Assembly: GCF_900291975.1 (NCBI RefSeq)
Contig: NZ_OMPN01000001.1
Span: 930,001-994,000 of the forward strand
From: Agathobaculum massiliense
GTDB lineage: Bacteria; Bacillota; Clostridia; Oscillospirales; Butyricicoccaceae
Reading direction: 5' to 3'
Length of the DNA stretch: 64,000 nt
Below, piece by piece: positions 25,222-36,945 of the stretch; within the stretch, counting starts at the first letter, position 1, and each line of letters begins with the position of its first letter. A program made the translations under genes and the position numbers. The notes below the pieces were generated by a model. That model saw nothing but the letters and a program-made list of their open reading frames with translations, was not told where the DNA came from and searched no databases.

Positions 25222-26088
25222 TTGGACAGCATACTCCAACAGATCACAGACTGGCTGAAAGAAATGCTCGTTTCAGCTATTATGGGAAATCTGTCGGGGA
25301 TGTTTGAGTCCGTCAACAACCAGGTTGGCGAGATAGCAACCTCCGTTGGCATGACCCCGGCGAATTTTTCGCCGGGTGTCTTTGCCATGGTACGAAACAT
25401 CTCCGAGTCAGTGATTATCCCAATCGCAGGCTTGATTCTGACCTTCATTGCCTGTTATGAGCTAATTCAGATGATTATTGACCACAACAATCTGGCAAAT
25501 TTTGAAACCTGGATCTTCTTCAAATGGGTGTTCAAGACTTTTGTTGCGGTCATGTTAATCACAAACACATTCAATATCACGATGGCTGTGTTTGATGTGA
25601 CACAGCACGTTATAAACGCAAGCGCCGGTATCATATCCGGAAATACTGCCATAGATGCTTCGGCATTGGAAACAATGGAAGAAACGCTGATGGCAATGGA
25701 TTTGGGTCCTTTGCTCGGCTTGTTCCTGCAATCCTTTATCGTGCAGGTCACGATGTCCGCTTTGGCAATCATCATCTTTGTGATCGTCTACGGTCGAATG
25801 ATTGAAATTTATCTGATGGTCAGCCTTGCCCCGATTCCGCTTTCCACTTTTGGAAACAGAGAACAGAGCAATATCGGACAGAATTATCTGCGTTCGCTGT
25901 TTGCAATCGGATTCCAGGGATTCCTGATTATGATCTGCGTGGGCATTTATGCGGTGCTGATTCAGTCTATCGCATTCAGTGATGACATCATCGGTTCTAT
26001 CTGGGGTGTTATGGGCTACACCGTCCTTTTGTGCTTCACCCTGTTTAAGACTGGTTCGCTTGCGAAGGGTGTATTCAGCGCTCACTAA
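25222..26088 (+). CDS. VirB6/TrbL-like inner membrane channel protein (CD0411 type)
   Basis: A 288-residue polytopic membrane protein starting at TTG 25222 behind AAGGAGG. About six hydrophobic segments lie between residues 50 and 285. Its place between Maff2 and PrgI equals that of the VirB6-like subunit in Tn1549-type systems, forming part of the channel through which the relaxase-DNA complex passes. Function is assigned from topology and order. Confidence 0.8.
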   Translation: MDSILQQITDWLKEMLVSAIMGNLSGMFESVNNQVGEIATSVGMTPANFSPGVFAMVRNISESVIIPIAGLILTFIACYELIQMIIDHNNLANFETWIFFKWVFKTFVAVMLITNTFNITMAVFDVTQHVINASAGIISGNTAIDASALETMEETLMAMDLGPLLGLFLQSFIVQVTMSALAIIIFVIVYGRMIEIYLMVSLAPIPLSTFGNREQSNIGQNYLRSLFAIGFQGFLIMICVGIYAVLIQSIAFSDDIIGSIWGVMGYTVLLCFTLFKTGSLAKGVFSAH

Positions 26089-26105
26089 GGGAAGGAGGAA
26101 ATTGT

Positions 26106-26540
26106 TTGGCAGCGTATATTCCCGTACCTCGTGACCTGACGAGGGTAAAAACAAAAGTGTTCTTCAATCTGACGAAACGGCAGTTACTTTGCTTTGGTGC
26201 GGCGGCGCTCATCGGAGTGCCGATTTTCTTTCTGGTCAAAGCAACCGGAAATGTGAGCCTTGCAGCACTGTCCATGATGATCGTCATGTTACCGTTGTTC
26301 TTTCTGGCAATGTATGAAAAGGATAGTCAGCCGTTGGAAGTGGTTGTAGAACACTTCATTCAGACCAAATTCGTTCGTCCCAAGGTTCGCCCTTATCAGA
26401 CGGACAACTATTATGACGCTTTGATGCGTCAGTACAAACTGGAAAAGGAGGTTGAACGAATTGTTTTTCAAAAAGAAGCCACAGGCAAGAAACATCAAAA
26501 TGCCTGCAAATCTGAATCGGAAGCAGCAGCGAGAAATTAA
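26106..26540 (+). CDS. PrgI family conjugation protein
   Basis: A 144-residue membrane protein with the PrgI core: YIPVPRDLTRVKTKVFFNLT, two membrane segments (about 33-50 and 55-75) and a cytoplasmic tail. PrgI corresponds to VirB3 and pairs with VirB4, whose gene starts inside this one. The last 80 bp are shared by both genes. Confidence 0.85.
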   Translation: MAAYIPVPRDLTRVKTKVFFNLTKRQLLCFGAAALIGVPIFFLVKATGNVSLAALSMMIVMLPLFFLAMYEKDSQPLEVVVEHFIQTKFVRPKVRPYQTDNYYDALMRQYKLEKEVERIVFQKEATGKKHQNACKSESEAAARN

Positions 26541-28887
26541 AGCTGTTGTGGAACGGGCAAAGAAGGACAACGGTATTCCGCAGACTGCACAGCAGTCCAT
26601 TCCCTTTCAGAGAATGTTCCCGGATGGCATCTGCCGTGTCACTGACAGTTATTACACCAAGACCATTCAGTTTCAGGACATCAACTATCAGCTGGCACAG
26701 CAGGAAGATAAGACTGCCATCTTCGATGAGTGGTGCAGTTTCCTGAATTTCTTTGACAGCTCCATTCACTTTGAGCTTTCCTTTATGAACCTGAGTACCG
26801 ATGCTGAAAGCTTTGAAAAGAGTATCCGTATCCCGTTCAAGAAGGACAGCTTCAATCCCGTCCGTGCCGAGTATAGCCAGATGCTGAAAAAGCAGTTGGC
26901 GCAGGGCAACAACGGCTTGACCAAAACCAAGTACCTGACATTCGGCATTGAAGCCGAATCCATGCGGCAGGCAAAGCCGAGACTCAACCATATCGAAAAC
27001 GATCTGCTCAATAACTTTCGGCGTTTGGGTGTCATTGCCACTACCATGAACGGCAAAGAGCGGCTGCATCTGATGCACTCTATGTTCCACATGGGTGATA
27101 ATGATAAGTTCTTCTTCGATTGGAAGTATCTTGTGGAATCCGGGCTGTCCGTAAAGGACTTCATTGCTCCGACGGCGTTTGCCTTTAAGACCAACCGCAC
27201 CTTCCAGATGGGCAGTATCTTCGGTTCGATGTCTTATCTGGCAATTACGGCATCAGACCTGTCTGATCGTATGCTGGCGGATTTTCTGGATATGGAATCC
27301 ACGCAGATCGTGACCATGCACATCCAGTCGGTTGACCAGACTGCGGCGATTAAGACCATCAAGAGAATCATCACCGAGCTTGACCGTTCCAAAATCGAGG
27401 AACAGAAAAAGGCTGTGCGTTCTGGCTATGACATGGACATTATCCCATCTGACCTTGCTACCTATGGTAAAGATGCGAAGTCACTTCTGAAAGAATTGCA
27501 GAGCCAGAATGAGCGAATGTTCATGGTGACATTTCTGGTGCTGAACACCGGGCGCACCGAGCAGGAACTGGAGAACAATGTGTTCCAGGCACAGAGCATC
27601 GCCCAGAAGCATAACTGCAATCTGCGTCGTTTGGATTTTCAGCAGGAATCCGGACTGATGAGCAGCCTGCCTTTGGCACAAAACCTGATTGAGATTCGTC
27701 GTGGCCTGACTACCAGTTCCACGGCTATTTTTGTGCCTTTCACCACGCAGGAGCTGTTCCAGAATGGTGGAGAAACGCTCTATTACGGGCTGAATGCTCT
27801 GTCGAACAACCTTATCATGGTGGACAGAAAGAAGCTCAAGAACCCCAACGGACTGATTCTGGGTACTCCCGGTTCCGGTAAATCCTTTTCCGCAAAGCGT
27901 GAAATCACCAATGCGTTCCTGGTTACGGATGACGATATTATCATCTGCGACCCCGAAGCGGAATATGCGGCTCTGGTTCACAAGTTCAATGGTCAGGTGG
28001 TAAAAATCAGCTCCTCCAGTACCAACTATATCAACCCTATGGACATCAACCTGAACTACTCTGAGGATGACAACCCGGTAGCACTGAAAGCTGATTTTAT
28101 CCTGTCCCTCTGTGAGTTGATTATGGGCAGTAAGGATGGCTTGCAGCCTATCGAAAAGACGGTTATCGACCGTTGTGTGCATCAGATTTACCAGAGATAT
28201 TTCGACAATCCTGCCCCTGAGAATATGCCGATCCTTGAGGATTTGTATGATGCCCTTCTGAAACAGGACGAAAAGGAAGCCCACCATGTAGCGACCGCCT
28301 TGGAAATCTATGTTAAGGGTTCTCTGAAACTGTTTAACAACAGAACCAATGTGGATATTCAGAATCGTCTGGTGTGCTTCGACATTAAGGAGCTGGGCAA
28401 TCAGCTGAAAAAAATCGGTATGCTGATCGTTCAGGATCAGGTCTGGGGGCGTGTAACTGCCAACCGTTCTGCCGGTAAATCGACCAGATATTATATTGAC
28501 GAGTTCCATCTGCTTCTGAAGGAAGAACAGACGGCAACCTATTCCGTAGAAATCTGGAAGCGATTCCGTAAATGGGGCGGCTTGCCGACCGGTATTACTC
28601 AGAATGTCAAAGACCTGCTTCGTTCCCCGGAGATTGCCAACATCCTCGAAAACTCTGATTTCATCTATATGCTGAATCAGGCAAGCGATGACCGAAGTAT
28701 TCTGGCACAGCGGTTGAACATTTCGCCGCATCAGCTGTCCTATGTAACCAACTCCGGTGAGGGCGAAGGACTTCTGTTCTATGGCAATGTGATTCTGCCG
28801 TTCATTGACCGATTCCCGACAGATCTGGAACTGTATCGCATTATGACCACGAAGTTAAACGAGGTGGCACAGGAAAAGGAGGCGTAA
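26461..28887 (+). CDS. VirB4/TraE-type secretion ATPase
   Basis: An ATPase of about 808 residues that powers assembly and substrate transfer of the type IV secretion system. The start TTG 26461 lies 9 nt after AAAGGAGG inside the prgI gene. Walker A reads GTPGSGKSF near residue 470, with Walker B-like YYIDEFHLLL near 680 and FRKWGGLPTGITQNV near 705, all VirB4 hallmarks. The N-terminal half holds the conserved VirB4 domain. It overlaps prgI and lies 3 nt from the hydrolase gene, in a single operon. Confidence 0.9.
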   Translation: MFFKKKPQARNIKMPANLNRKQQREIKAVVERAKKDNGIPQTAQQSIPFQRMFPDGICRVTDSYYTKTIQFQDINYQLAQQEDKTAIFDEWCSFLNFFDSSIHFELSFMNLSTDAESFEKSIRIPFKKDSFNPVRAEYSQMLKKQLAQGNNGLTKTKYLTFGIEAESMRQAKPRLNHIENDLLNNFRRLGVIATTMNGKERLHLMHSMFHMGDNDKFFFDWKYLVESGLSVKDFIAPTAFAFKTNRTFQMGSIFGSMSYLAITASDLSDRMLADFLDMESTQIVTMHIQSVDQTAAIKTIKRIITELDRSKIEEQKKAVRSGYDMDIIPSDLATYGKDAKSLLKELQSQNERMFMVTFLVLNTGRTEQELENNVFQAQSIAQKHNCNLRRLDFQQESGLMSSLPLAQNLIEIRRGLTTSSTAIFVPFTTQELFQNGGETLYYGLNALSNNLIMVDRKKLKNPNGLILGTPGSGKSFSAKREITNAFLVTDDDIIICDPEAEYAALVHKFNGQVVKISSSSTNYINPMDINLNYSEDDNPVALKADFILSLCELIMGSKDGLQPIEKTVIDRCVHQIYQRYFDNPAPENMPILEDLYDALLKQDEKEAHHVATALEIYVKGSLKLFNNRTNVDIQNRLVCFDIKELGNQLKKIGMLIVQDQVWGRVTANRSAGKSTRYYIDEFHLLLKEEQTATYSVEIWKRFRKWGGLPTGITQNVKDLLRSPEIANILENSDFIYMLNQASDDRSILAQRLNISPHQLSYVTNSGEGEGLLFYGNVILPFIDRFPTDLELYRIMTTKLNEVAQEKEA

Positions 28888-28890
28888 TGT

Positions 28891-30627
28891 ATGGCGAAAA
28901 GACCTACACGACTCCGTTTTACCGAAGATGACCTTGCAGATTCTCATGTGAAGAAAGCTGCCGACCGTGCAGATAAGGCGGTTGATAGGGCTGAAAAAGC
29001 GGCAGACAAATTGGCTTCTAAAAAGGCAAAGCCGAAGCTAAAGCTGGAAACAGATGCAGCCGGTTCCCGTAAAGCAAAGCTCCGTTTTGAAAAAGCGGAG
29101 TTTACGGAAATCGAGCGCCCATCTGTGGCAAAGCACATGGCAAGCCGTGGTGCCGCAGTCACGCTCACATCCAAAGCACATCGGGCGGTGTCAGAATATG
29201 AGGATGATAATATCGGCGTTCAGGCTGTGCAGGAAACGACCAAGGCTGTTGAATCCACTGTCTATACCGTCGATCATGCCGTTTACAGTCACAAGCTGAA
29301 AGCCTACGACAAGGCGGAAAAGCTGGTTGAGAAGTCAGATAAAGCAAATGTAAATGCCCTGTATGAGAAGTTCAAAAAGGACAACCCCGATGCCGGTTCC
29401 AATCCCTTTTCCCGTTGGCAACAGAAAAGGGCAATCAAGAAAGAATATGCTGCCGCCAAAGCCGGTAAGAATACCGCTTCGACAACGGCTTCTGCATCTA
29501 AGGGTGCAGGCAAGGCAACGGGCAAAGCAGCTCAGGGAGCCAAGAACATCACAGAAAGAGTAACGGAGTTCTGCACCACACACTCTAAAACGATTCTGTT
29601 TGTTTTGATTGCCGGACTGCTTTTTATGATACTCTCAGGGATGTTCTCGTCTTGTTCGGCTATGTTCCAAGGCGGCACACAGATCATTCTGGGAACTTCT
29701 TTTACTGCAAAAGAGGAAGATATTATTGGTGCGGACAATGATTACAAGGCTTTGGAAGCTGCGCTCCGCAATAAAATCAATAATATCGAGCGTACTCATA
29801 GCGGATATGACGAGTACCGGTATGACCTTGATGAAATCAACCACAATCCTTATGAGCTGGCGGCGTATTTGACGGTGAAGTTTGAGGATTACACCAGAGA
29901 TGAGGTGCAGGCTACCCTGCAATGGCTATTTGAGCAACAATATGAGCTGACCCTGACGGAAGTAGTAGAGATTCGTACACGAACAACATCTTCTACTGAT
30001 CCCGAAACGGGAGAGACAACAACAGAGGAAGAAGATTACGAATATTATATTCTGAATGTGAAGCTCAGAAATAAGGGCTTGAACAGTGTGATTTCAAATT
30101 CCGGCTTGTCGGAAGATGATATGGAGCGATATAGAATTTTGCTTCAGACAAGGGGCAACAGACCGGATATTTTCGGAAATGACATTTACGCCACCCCTGG
30201 CGGCGAGTACACCGATTATGATATTCCGGGCGAAGCGCTGACAGACACAAGATTTGCCAATATGATTCGGGAAGCTGAAAAATATCTGGGATACCCGTAT
30301 GTGTGGGGCGGCAGCAGCCCGTCTACCTCCTTTGACTGCTCCGGATTTGTTTCCTATGTAATCAATCACTGCGGAAACGGTTGGAGTGTTGGTCGTTTGA
30401 CCGCAAACGGTTTGATGGGCGTATGCGACATTATCCCGAAAAGCTCTGCCAAACCGGGAGATTTGATTTTCTTCCAAGGCACTTATGATACCTCCGGTGC
30501 ATCACACGTTGGTATCTATGTTGGCAATGGTATGATGATCCACTGCGGAAACCCCATTTCCTACGCTTCTATCGAATCGAATTACTGGCAACAGCATTTT
30601 TACTGCTTCGGCAGAATCAGAAACTAA
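28891..30627 (+). CDS. Conjugation cell-wall hydrolase, NlpC/P60 (CD1108 family)
   Basis: A 578-residue protein. Residues 1-220 are a basic Lys/Ala-rich cytoplasmic region with coiled coils. One membrane helix lies near 232-255. The outer part ends in an NlpC/P60 endopeptidase domain (about 455-578) with YPYVWGGSSPSTSFDCSGFV, where the Cys is catalytic, plus SHVGIYVGNGMMIHC with the catalytic His. It opens peptidoglycan for the mating channel, like VirB1-type enzymes. An internal ERPSVAKHM resembles the C-terminal motif found in other ICE proteins but is not near the end. Confidence 0.9.
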   Translation: MAKRPTRLRFTEDDLADSHVKKAADRADKAVDRAEKAADKLASKKAKPKLKLETDAAGSRKAKLRFEKAEFTEIERPSVAKHMASRGAAVTLTSKAHRAVSEYEDDNIGVQAVQETTKAVESTVYTVDHAVYSHKLKAYDKAEKLVEKSDKANVNALYEKFKKDNPDAGSNPFSRWQQKRAIKKEYAAAKAGKNTASTTASASKGAGKATGKAAQGAKNITERVTEFCTTHSKTILFVLIAGLLFMILSGMFSSCSAMFQGGTQIILGTSFTAKEEDIIGADNDYKALEAALRNKINNIERTHSGYDEYRYDLDEINHNPYELAAYLTVKFEDYTRDEVQATLQWLFEQQYELTLTEVVEIRTRTTSSTDPETGETTTEEEDYEYYILNVKLRNKGLNSVISNSGLSEDDMERYRILLQTRGNRPDIFGNDIYATPGGEYTDYDIPGEALTDTRFANMIREAEKYLGYPYVWGGSSPSTSFDCSGFVSYVINHCGNGWSVGRLTANGLMGVCDIIPKSSAKPGDLIFFQGTYDTSGASHVGIYVGNGMMIHCGNPISYASIESNYWQQHFYCFGRIRN

Positions 30628-30641
30628 AGGAGGGATGGCGA

Positions 30642-30899
30642 TTGAGTGCCAAGTTAGACAGAATAGGTGCAGACCTTGAAAAAGCCCGTAAGAAACGGGC
30701 AGAATGGGATGCTAAGGTGAAAGACCTGGAACGCAGATACCGTGAGGAGGAAAATTCCGAAATCCATGAGATGGTTCATGCTGCGAACCTGAATCCCGAA
30801 CAGCTTTCCGAGCTGCTCCGTATGTTTGCTGCGGATATGGCTCCGAAGCCTGATACGATCAATACTATGAATGAGGAGGAAACGCAGAATGAGATTTAA
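30642..30899 (+). CDS. DUF4315 family protein
   Basis: An 85-residue, mostly helical coiled-coil protein (LDRIGADLEKARKKRAEWDA) that starts at TTG 30642 behind GGAGGG. Its ANLNPEQLSELLRMF segment is typical of DUF4315. It always follows the NlpC/P60 gene in this ICE group and overlaps the DUF4366 gene by 11 bp. Role unknown. Confidence 0.8.
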   Translation: MSAKLDRIGADLEKARKKRAEWDAKVKDLERRYREEENSEIHEMVHAANLNPEQLSELLRMFAADMAPKPDTINTMNEEETQNEI

Positions 30900-31572
30900 G
30901 AAAATTGGAGCCGCATTGCTGGCGTGTGCAATGTGTTTTGGCGTGTTTTCTACAACGGCATTTGCCTATGTAGATGAAAGCGTAGCGACTGAAGAACCTG
31001 CGGTCGAAGAAAAAGTTCCCGAAACAGAGCCGGAGGAGCCGATGCTACCGCTTACTCCCGACGGCAATCTGACTTTGGTTGATGACGCTGGCTCGCCTAC
31101 GAAAAGCGGAAAGCAGTTCATTACCGCTGTAACCAAAAACGGAAACTACTTCTATATCATCATTGACCGTGATGATAAGGGCGAGGAAACCGTGCATTTT
31201 CTGAATCAGGTGGATGAAGCCGACCTGCTCAAGCTGATGGACGAGGAAGAAGTTGCAGAGTTCACCAAGCCGGTTGAGGAAACAAAGCCGGAAGTAGTTG
31301 AAACAGTTCCTGAAATTACAGAACCGACACCGGAGGAAAAGCCGAAATCCACAAATATGCTCCCGGCGATTCTTACTCTGATTGTGCTTGCCTGTGGTGG
31401 TGGATTCTTCGTATTTAAGAAAGTCCAGGAAAAGAAGAAGGCACAGGAAGCGGCAAAGCCTGACCCAGATGCTGATTATGTGGACGATGACGAGGACTAT
31501 GGGTACGATCCGGAGTTTGAGGACGACGATGAAGATAGCTCCGTCGATGAAGATGATAATGAACCTGTGTAA
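30889..31572 (+). CDS. DUF4366 family surface protein
   Basis: A 227-residue exported protein starting at ATG 30889. A signal peptide (1-26, KKIGAALLACAMCFGVFSTT) is followed by an acidic region, a conserved domain with KQFITAVTKNGNYFYIIIDR, a Pro/Glu linker, a C-terminal membrane anchor (about 168-186) and an acidic cytoplasmic tail. It probably forms part of the outer face of the conjugation apparatus. This is the last gene of the secretion operon. Confidence 0.85.
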   Translation: MRFKKIGAALLACAMCFGVFSTTAFAYVDESVATEEPAVEEKVPETEPEEPMLPLTPDGNLTLVDDAGSPTKSGKQFITAVTKNGNYFYIIIDRDDKGEETVHFLNQVDEADLLKLMDEEEVAEFTKPVEETKPEVVETVPEITEPTPEEKPKSTNMLPAILTLIVLACGGGFFVFKKVQEKKKAQEAAKPDPDADYVDDDEDYGYDPEFEDDDEDSSVDEDDNEPV

Positions 31573-31594
31573 ACAGGATAGGCTTGATGCCTGG

Positions 31595-31616
31595 GGCAGC
31601 CTTCGGGTTGCCTTTA
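31595..31616 (+). terminator. Hairpin terminator at the end of the secretion operon
   Basis: GGCAGCC-TTCG-GGTTGCC is a very stable tetraloop hairpin, but only a short T run follows, so termination may be partial. Confidence 0.5.
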
Positions 31617-31627
31617 CATAGTTTCCG

Positions 31628-31748
31628 CTTTCAAAAAATAAAAAAATTTGCGTTTTTGAAAGTGACATCTTGCATATACTATTAGCAGACAGTATAATAA
31701 GTACAGCGAAGCGGTTTCGAGAAATGAAAAAACTTCAATTTTTGAAAG
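31628..31748 (+). repeat. Three CTTTCAAAAA-type repeats around the AAA ATPase promoter
   Basis: CTTTCAAAAA (31628-31637) and TTTTTGAAAG (31653-31662) form an inverted repeat upstream of the -35 box. A third TTTTTGAAAG (31739-31748) lies just before the start codon. They may bind a regulator of the ATPase gene. Confidence 0.55.
31670..31698 (+). promoter_or_regulatory. Promoter of the AAA ATPase gene
   Basis: TTGCAT (31670-31675), 17 bp and a perfect TATAAT (31693-31698). It is one of the best promoters in the window and sits between the DUF4366 gene and the ATPase gene. Confidence 0.75.
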
Positions 31749-31759
31749 CGGGTGACTAT

Positions 31760-32956
31760 ATGAAAACAATCACGAGAGCAAAATATCTCGATAGAATCAT
31801 TGAACTGAATGGTACTCCTGACATCAAGATCATCACGGGCATTCGTCGATCTGGTAAGTCCAAATTGATGCAGGCGTATATTGCGTATCTGAAAAGCAAT
31901 TTTGAAAACATCAATATTATCTTCATCGACTTCATGGATTTGGCGTATGAAGAAATCAAGGAATACCATGCCTTACACGCCTATGTGGAAGAACATTATC
32001 AGGAAGGAAAAACGAACTACCTGTTTGTAGACGAGGTTCAGATGTGTCCCAAGTTTGAGTTGGCAATCAATAGCCTGTACTCTAAGGGAAAATACGACAT
32101 CTATGTAACAGGCTCTAATGCTTTCCTGTTGAGTGCAGATCTGGCAACTCTGTTTACCGGACGCTATATTGAAATTCATGTGTTTCCTTTCAGCTTCCAG
32201 GAATATTGCCAGTATTATGATGATATTAGTGACAAAGATAAGCTCTTTGATGAGTACGCTATCAAGGGCGGTTTAGCAGGTTCCTATGCTTATAGAACCG
32301 AAAAAGACAGAACAAACTATATCAAAGAGGTCTACGAAACGATTGTTACAAGGGATTTGGTACAGAAATATACTCTCCCGGACACTTTGGTTTTACAACG
32401 TCTGAGCGAGTTCCTTATGGATAATATCAGCAACCTGACTTCTCCGAATAAGGTCAGTCAGCTACTGACAGCAAATGAGACTCCAACCAATCATGTAACC
32501 GTCGGCAAGTACATTAAGTATTTGTGCAATGCTTTTGTATTTTATGATATTAAGAGATATGACATCCGAGGTAAGAAATACCTTGAAAGCTCTGAAAAGT
32601 TCTATTTGTGTGACAGCGGTATTCGATATGCAATACTGGGAAGCAGAAATATAGACTATGGCAGAGTATATGAAAACGTTGTTTGTATCGAGCTTCTTCG
32701 CCGTGGATATGATGTCTATGTCGGCAAGCTCTATCAAAAGGAAATCGACTTTGTTGCTCAGAGAGGTAGCGAAAAGATTTATATTCAGGTCAGCGACAAC
32801 ATTTCCGGGCAGGAAACATTTGAGAGAGAATGCTCTCCTCTGCTTCAGATTCGAGACGCTTATCCGAAAATGATTATTGCCAGAACCAAACATCCCCAAT
32901 ATAGCTATGAAGGAATCGAAATTCACGATATAGCCGATTGGTTGCTACAAGAATAA
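31760..32956 (+). CDS. AAA ATPase with DUF4143 domain (cargo)
   Basis: A 398-residue protein that starts at ATG 31760. An alternative start at 31724 is possible. The N-terminal AAA_14 domain has Walker A GIRRSGKS near residue 23 and the Walker B-like YLFVDEVQM. The DUF4143 domain (about 200-360) ends with a DNA-binding or nuclease-like KEIDFVA segment. Such ATPases are common in bacteria and archaea and have no settled function. It has its own promoter and terminator and interrupts the usual DUF4366-topoisomerase order of this ICE type, so it looks like inserted cargo. Confidence 0.8.
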   Translation: MKTITRAKYLDRIIELNGTPDIKIITGIRRSGKSKLMQAYIAYLKSNFENINIIFIDFMDLAYEEIKEYHALHAYVEEHYQEGKTNYLFVDEVQMCPKFELAINSLYSKGKYDIYVTGSNAFLLSADLATLFTGRYIEIHVFPFSFQEYCQYYDDISDKDKLFDEYAIKGGLAGSYAYRTEKDRTNYIKEVYETIVTRDLVQKYTLPDTLVLQRLSEFLMDNISNLTSPNKVSQLLTANETPTNHVTVGKYIKYLCNAFVFYDIKRYDIRGKKYLESSEKFYLCDSGIRYAILGSRNIDYGRVYENVVCIELLRRGYDVYVGKLYQKEIDFVAQRGSEKIYIQVSDNISGQETFERECSPLLQIRDAYPKMIIARTKHPQYSYEGIEIHDIADWLLQE

Positions 32957-32963
32957 GCAAGGT

Positions 32964-33006
32964 GAAATATCTCCGTCATTCTCTTTTGAAATGATGGAGA
33001 TATTTT
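32964..33006 (+). terminator. Terminator of the AAA ATPase gene
   Basis: AAATATCTCCGTCATT pairs with AATGATGGAGATATTT around CTCTTTTGA, followed by TTATT. Confidence 0.8.
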
Positions 33007-33075
33007 TATTATGACGGAGATTGTAGAACAGAAAATTGTATCAGGTTGCAAAAATCCTTTCCGAACTTTTTACAT

Positions 33076-33114
33076 AGCAGTCATGCACTACGGTGTGTGG
33101 CTGCTTATTTTTTT
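33076..33114 (+). terminator. Terminator placed 4 nt before the topoisomerase ribosome binding site
   Basis: AGCAG-CATGCAC pairs with GTGTG-CTGCT and is followed by TATTTTTTT. The AAAGGAG of the topoisomerase gene begins at 33118, so transcription must pass through this hairpin to express the gene. Confidence 0.7.
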
Positions 33115-33133
33115 GTGAAAGGAGCAGATGCAA

Positions 33134-34532
33134 ATGAAATTAGTTTTGGCTGAAAAGCCTTCGGTTGCACAGAGTATTGCCAAAGTGTTAGGTGCTGCCA
33201 AGCGTGAGGATGGCTACTTAGAGGGAAACGGATATGTGGTCAGCTGGTGTGTAGGGCATTTGGTGGAGCTGGCACAGCCGGAAGTCTATGATGCGAAGTA
33301 CAGCAAATGGGCTTATGCAGACCTTCCTATCTTCCCGATGGACTGGCAGTATGAGGTTTCTGCCGGTACGAAAAAACAGTTTGGGATTCTGAAAAAGCTC
33401 ATGGCCAGAGAAGATGTTGCGAGTCTTGTGTGTGCAACAGATGCCGGTCGTGAGGGCGAGCTGATCTTTCGGTTGGTGTACCACAAAGCCGGGTGCAGAA
33501 AGCCGTTTGAGCGGCTTTGGATTTCCTCGATGGAAGATGTAGCAATCAAGGAGGGCTTTGAAAATCTCAGGTCTGGAACGGAATATGATGCTTTGTATGA
33601 AGCAGCACTGTGTCGAGAACGAGCCGACTGGATTGTTGGTATTAACGCTACTCGACTTTTTTCGACCCTTTACGGGCAGACCCTGAATGTTGGTCGTGTT
33701 ATGACCCCTACCCTTGCTATGGCTGTTATGCGAGAAGCTGCCATTTCCGCATTCAAGCCTGAACTGTTCTACACAGTTCAGATTGGATTGGATGGTTTTA
33801 CGGCTGCAAGCGAACGCTTCAAAACCAAGGCAGCAGCCGAAGCTGTCAAACAAAGCTGTTCGGTGGCAATCGTTCAGAAAGCTGAATGTAAGGAGAAAAC
33901 AGAAAAGCCGCCTGCGCTCTATGACCTGACCAGTTTACAGAGAGAAGCCAACCGTGTGCTTGGCTACACGGCACAGCAGACCTTGGACTACACGCAGAAC
34001 CTCTATGAAAAGAAACTGGTCACTTATCCCCGTACCGACAGCAGGTTTCTGACGGAAGATATGGCACATAGCCTGACCGACCTCGTAAAGCTGGCTTTCC
34101 ACACATTCCCCGTGGAGGATGTGGATAACATACCAGTTCATGCAGAGCAGGTTGTGAATAACAAAAAGGTCACAGATCACCATGCCATCATTCCGACCAG
34201 AGAATTGCAGAAATGCAATCTGAGCGAACTTCCCAAGGGTGAACTTGCAATTTTGCAACTGATCTCGAATCGGTTGTGCGTAGCTGTTGGCGATCCGCAC
34301 CGATACGCAGAGACAGTTATTGAGCTGGACTGTGGCGGTACCGTGTTTTCCACCAAAGGCAAAACTGTTGTGCAGGATGGATGGAAAGCTCTGGTTCAGA
34401 AAAATGATTCGACAAAATCCGACGAAAACGTGCAGACACTCCCTTCTGTTTCCGTTGGTGACGAAATGACCGTCAGCGGCACGGAAATCAAGGAAGGGAA
34501 AACATCTCCCCCTAAACACTTTACCGAAGATA
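33134..34532 (+). pseudogene. topB: DNA topoisomerase III, 5' part, split by element 2
   Basis: Codes for residues 1-466. The Toprim domain begins MKLVLAEKPSVAQSIAKVLG and has ATDAGREGE near 95. The active-site Tyr lies in VTYPRTDSRF near residue 298. The frame breaks at PPKHFTED where element 2 begins and continues at 42888 with TLLSAMETAG. Rejoined it is 691 residues, the expected size. Start ATG 33134 is preferred over 33128 for spacing to AAAGGAG. The fragment keeps catalytic residues but lacks the end of the topoisomerase domain and the zinc ribbon, so activity is doubtful. Confidence 0.9.
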
Positions 34533-34538
34533 TATGCT
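34533..34538 (+). promoter_or_regulatory. -10 half of the excision-created promoter, element 2
   Basis: TATGCT is at the extreme left end of the element. In the circle, TTGACA from 42865-42870 lies exactly 17 bp upstream. The same TATGCT is found at the left end of element 1. Confidence 0.75.
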
Positions 34539-34542
34539 GTGA

Positions 34543-36444
<1,902 letters not shown>

Positions 36445-36497
36445 GCTAATTTATGTTTGACGGTCAAGAGCCGGAAAAAACAGAAATCTTGCGATAG

Positions 36498-36540
36498 GAA
36501 CCGCCCGGACGAGGAATGGTTCACCGGGGCGGTTTCTATT
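36498..36540 (+). terminator. Terminator after the recombinase gene
   Basis: GAACCGCCC pairs with GGGCGGTTTC across a 20-nt loop, followed by TATTT. The 186 bp between 36445 and 36630 contain no gene. Confidence 0.65.
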
Positions 36541-36630
36541 TGAAAATCCTCATTTTCCCCAAGTCAAGAGCCGGGAAAAACACCCGAAAAATGCCCCTAT
36601 TGCGTAACAGGGGCGCAGAAAGGAGAGTTT

Positions 36631-36945
36631 ATGAGAACAGGGCTTACGAAGCAGGAAAAGACCACCGATATATGGTTTGACGAGAAAGACCCCCTTATCC
36701 ATATCCGCACACACAACACCGACTTAAAGAAGCGGCTTGCCGCCTACTCCGGACAGCACCCCGACCAGTGCCGCCAGACCGACGCAGACCCCGAAACGGG
36801 CTGCATGGAGTTTGATATTGCAAAGGGGCGTTTCTCTTTCCGTCTGACCGCCCCATACAGTGAGGAACGGAGGAACGCCGCCAGCAAAGCGGCAAAGAAA
36901 CATTCCGGCAACTTGACACACCCTATTCAAAAAGATGTGCTATAA
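36631..36945 (+). CDS. Small element protein, related to the 13107 protein of element 1
   Basis: A 104-residue protein starting behind AAAGGAG. It shares the LTK.EK..D/VLF, IHIRTHNTDLKKRL and YSEERRNAASKAAKK pattern with the 96-residue protein of element 1. The family is otherwise unknown to me. Retention in both nested elements, at the same place after the recombinase region, suggests a function in the element's life cycle. Confidence 0.65.
   Translation: MRTGLTKQEKTTDIWFDEKDPLIHIRTHNTDLKKRLAAYSGQHPDQCRQTDADPETGCMEFDIAKGRFSFRLTAPYSEERRNAASKAAKKHSGNLTHPIQKDVL

Noticed and set aside
27481..28731. A 416-codon minus-strand frame opposite virB4
   Set aside because: It covers the VirB4 ATPase motifs on the other strand and has no start signal.
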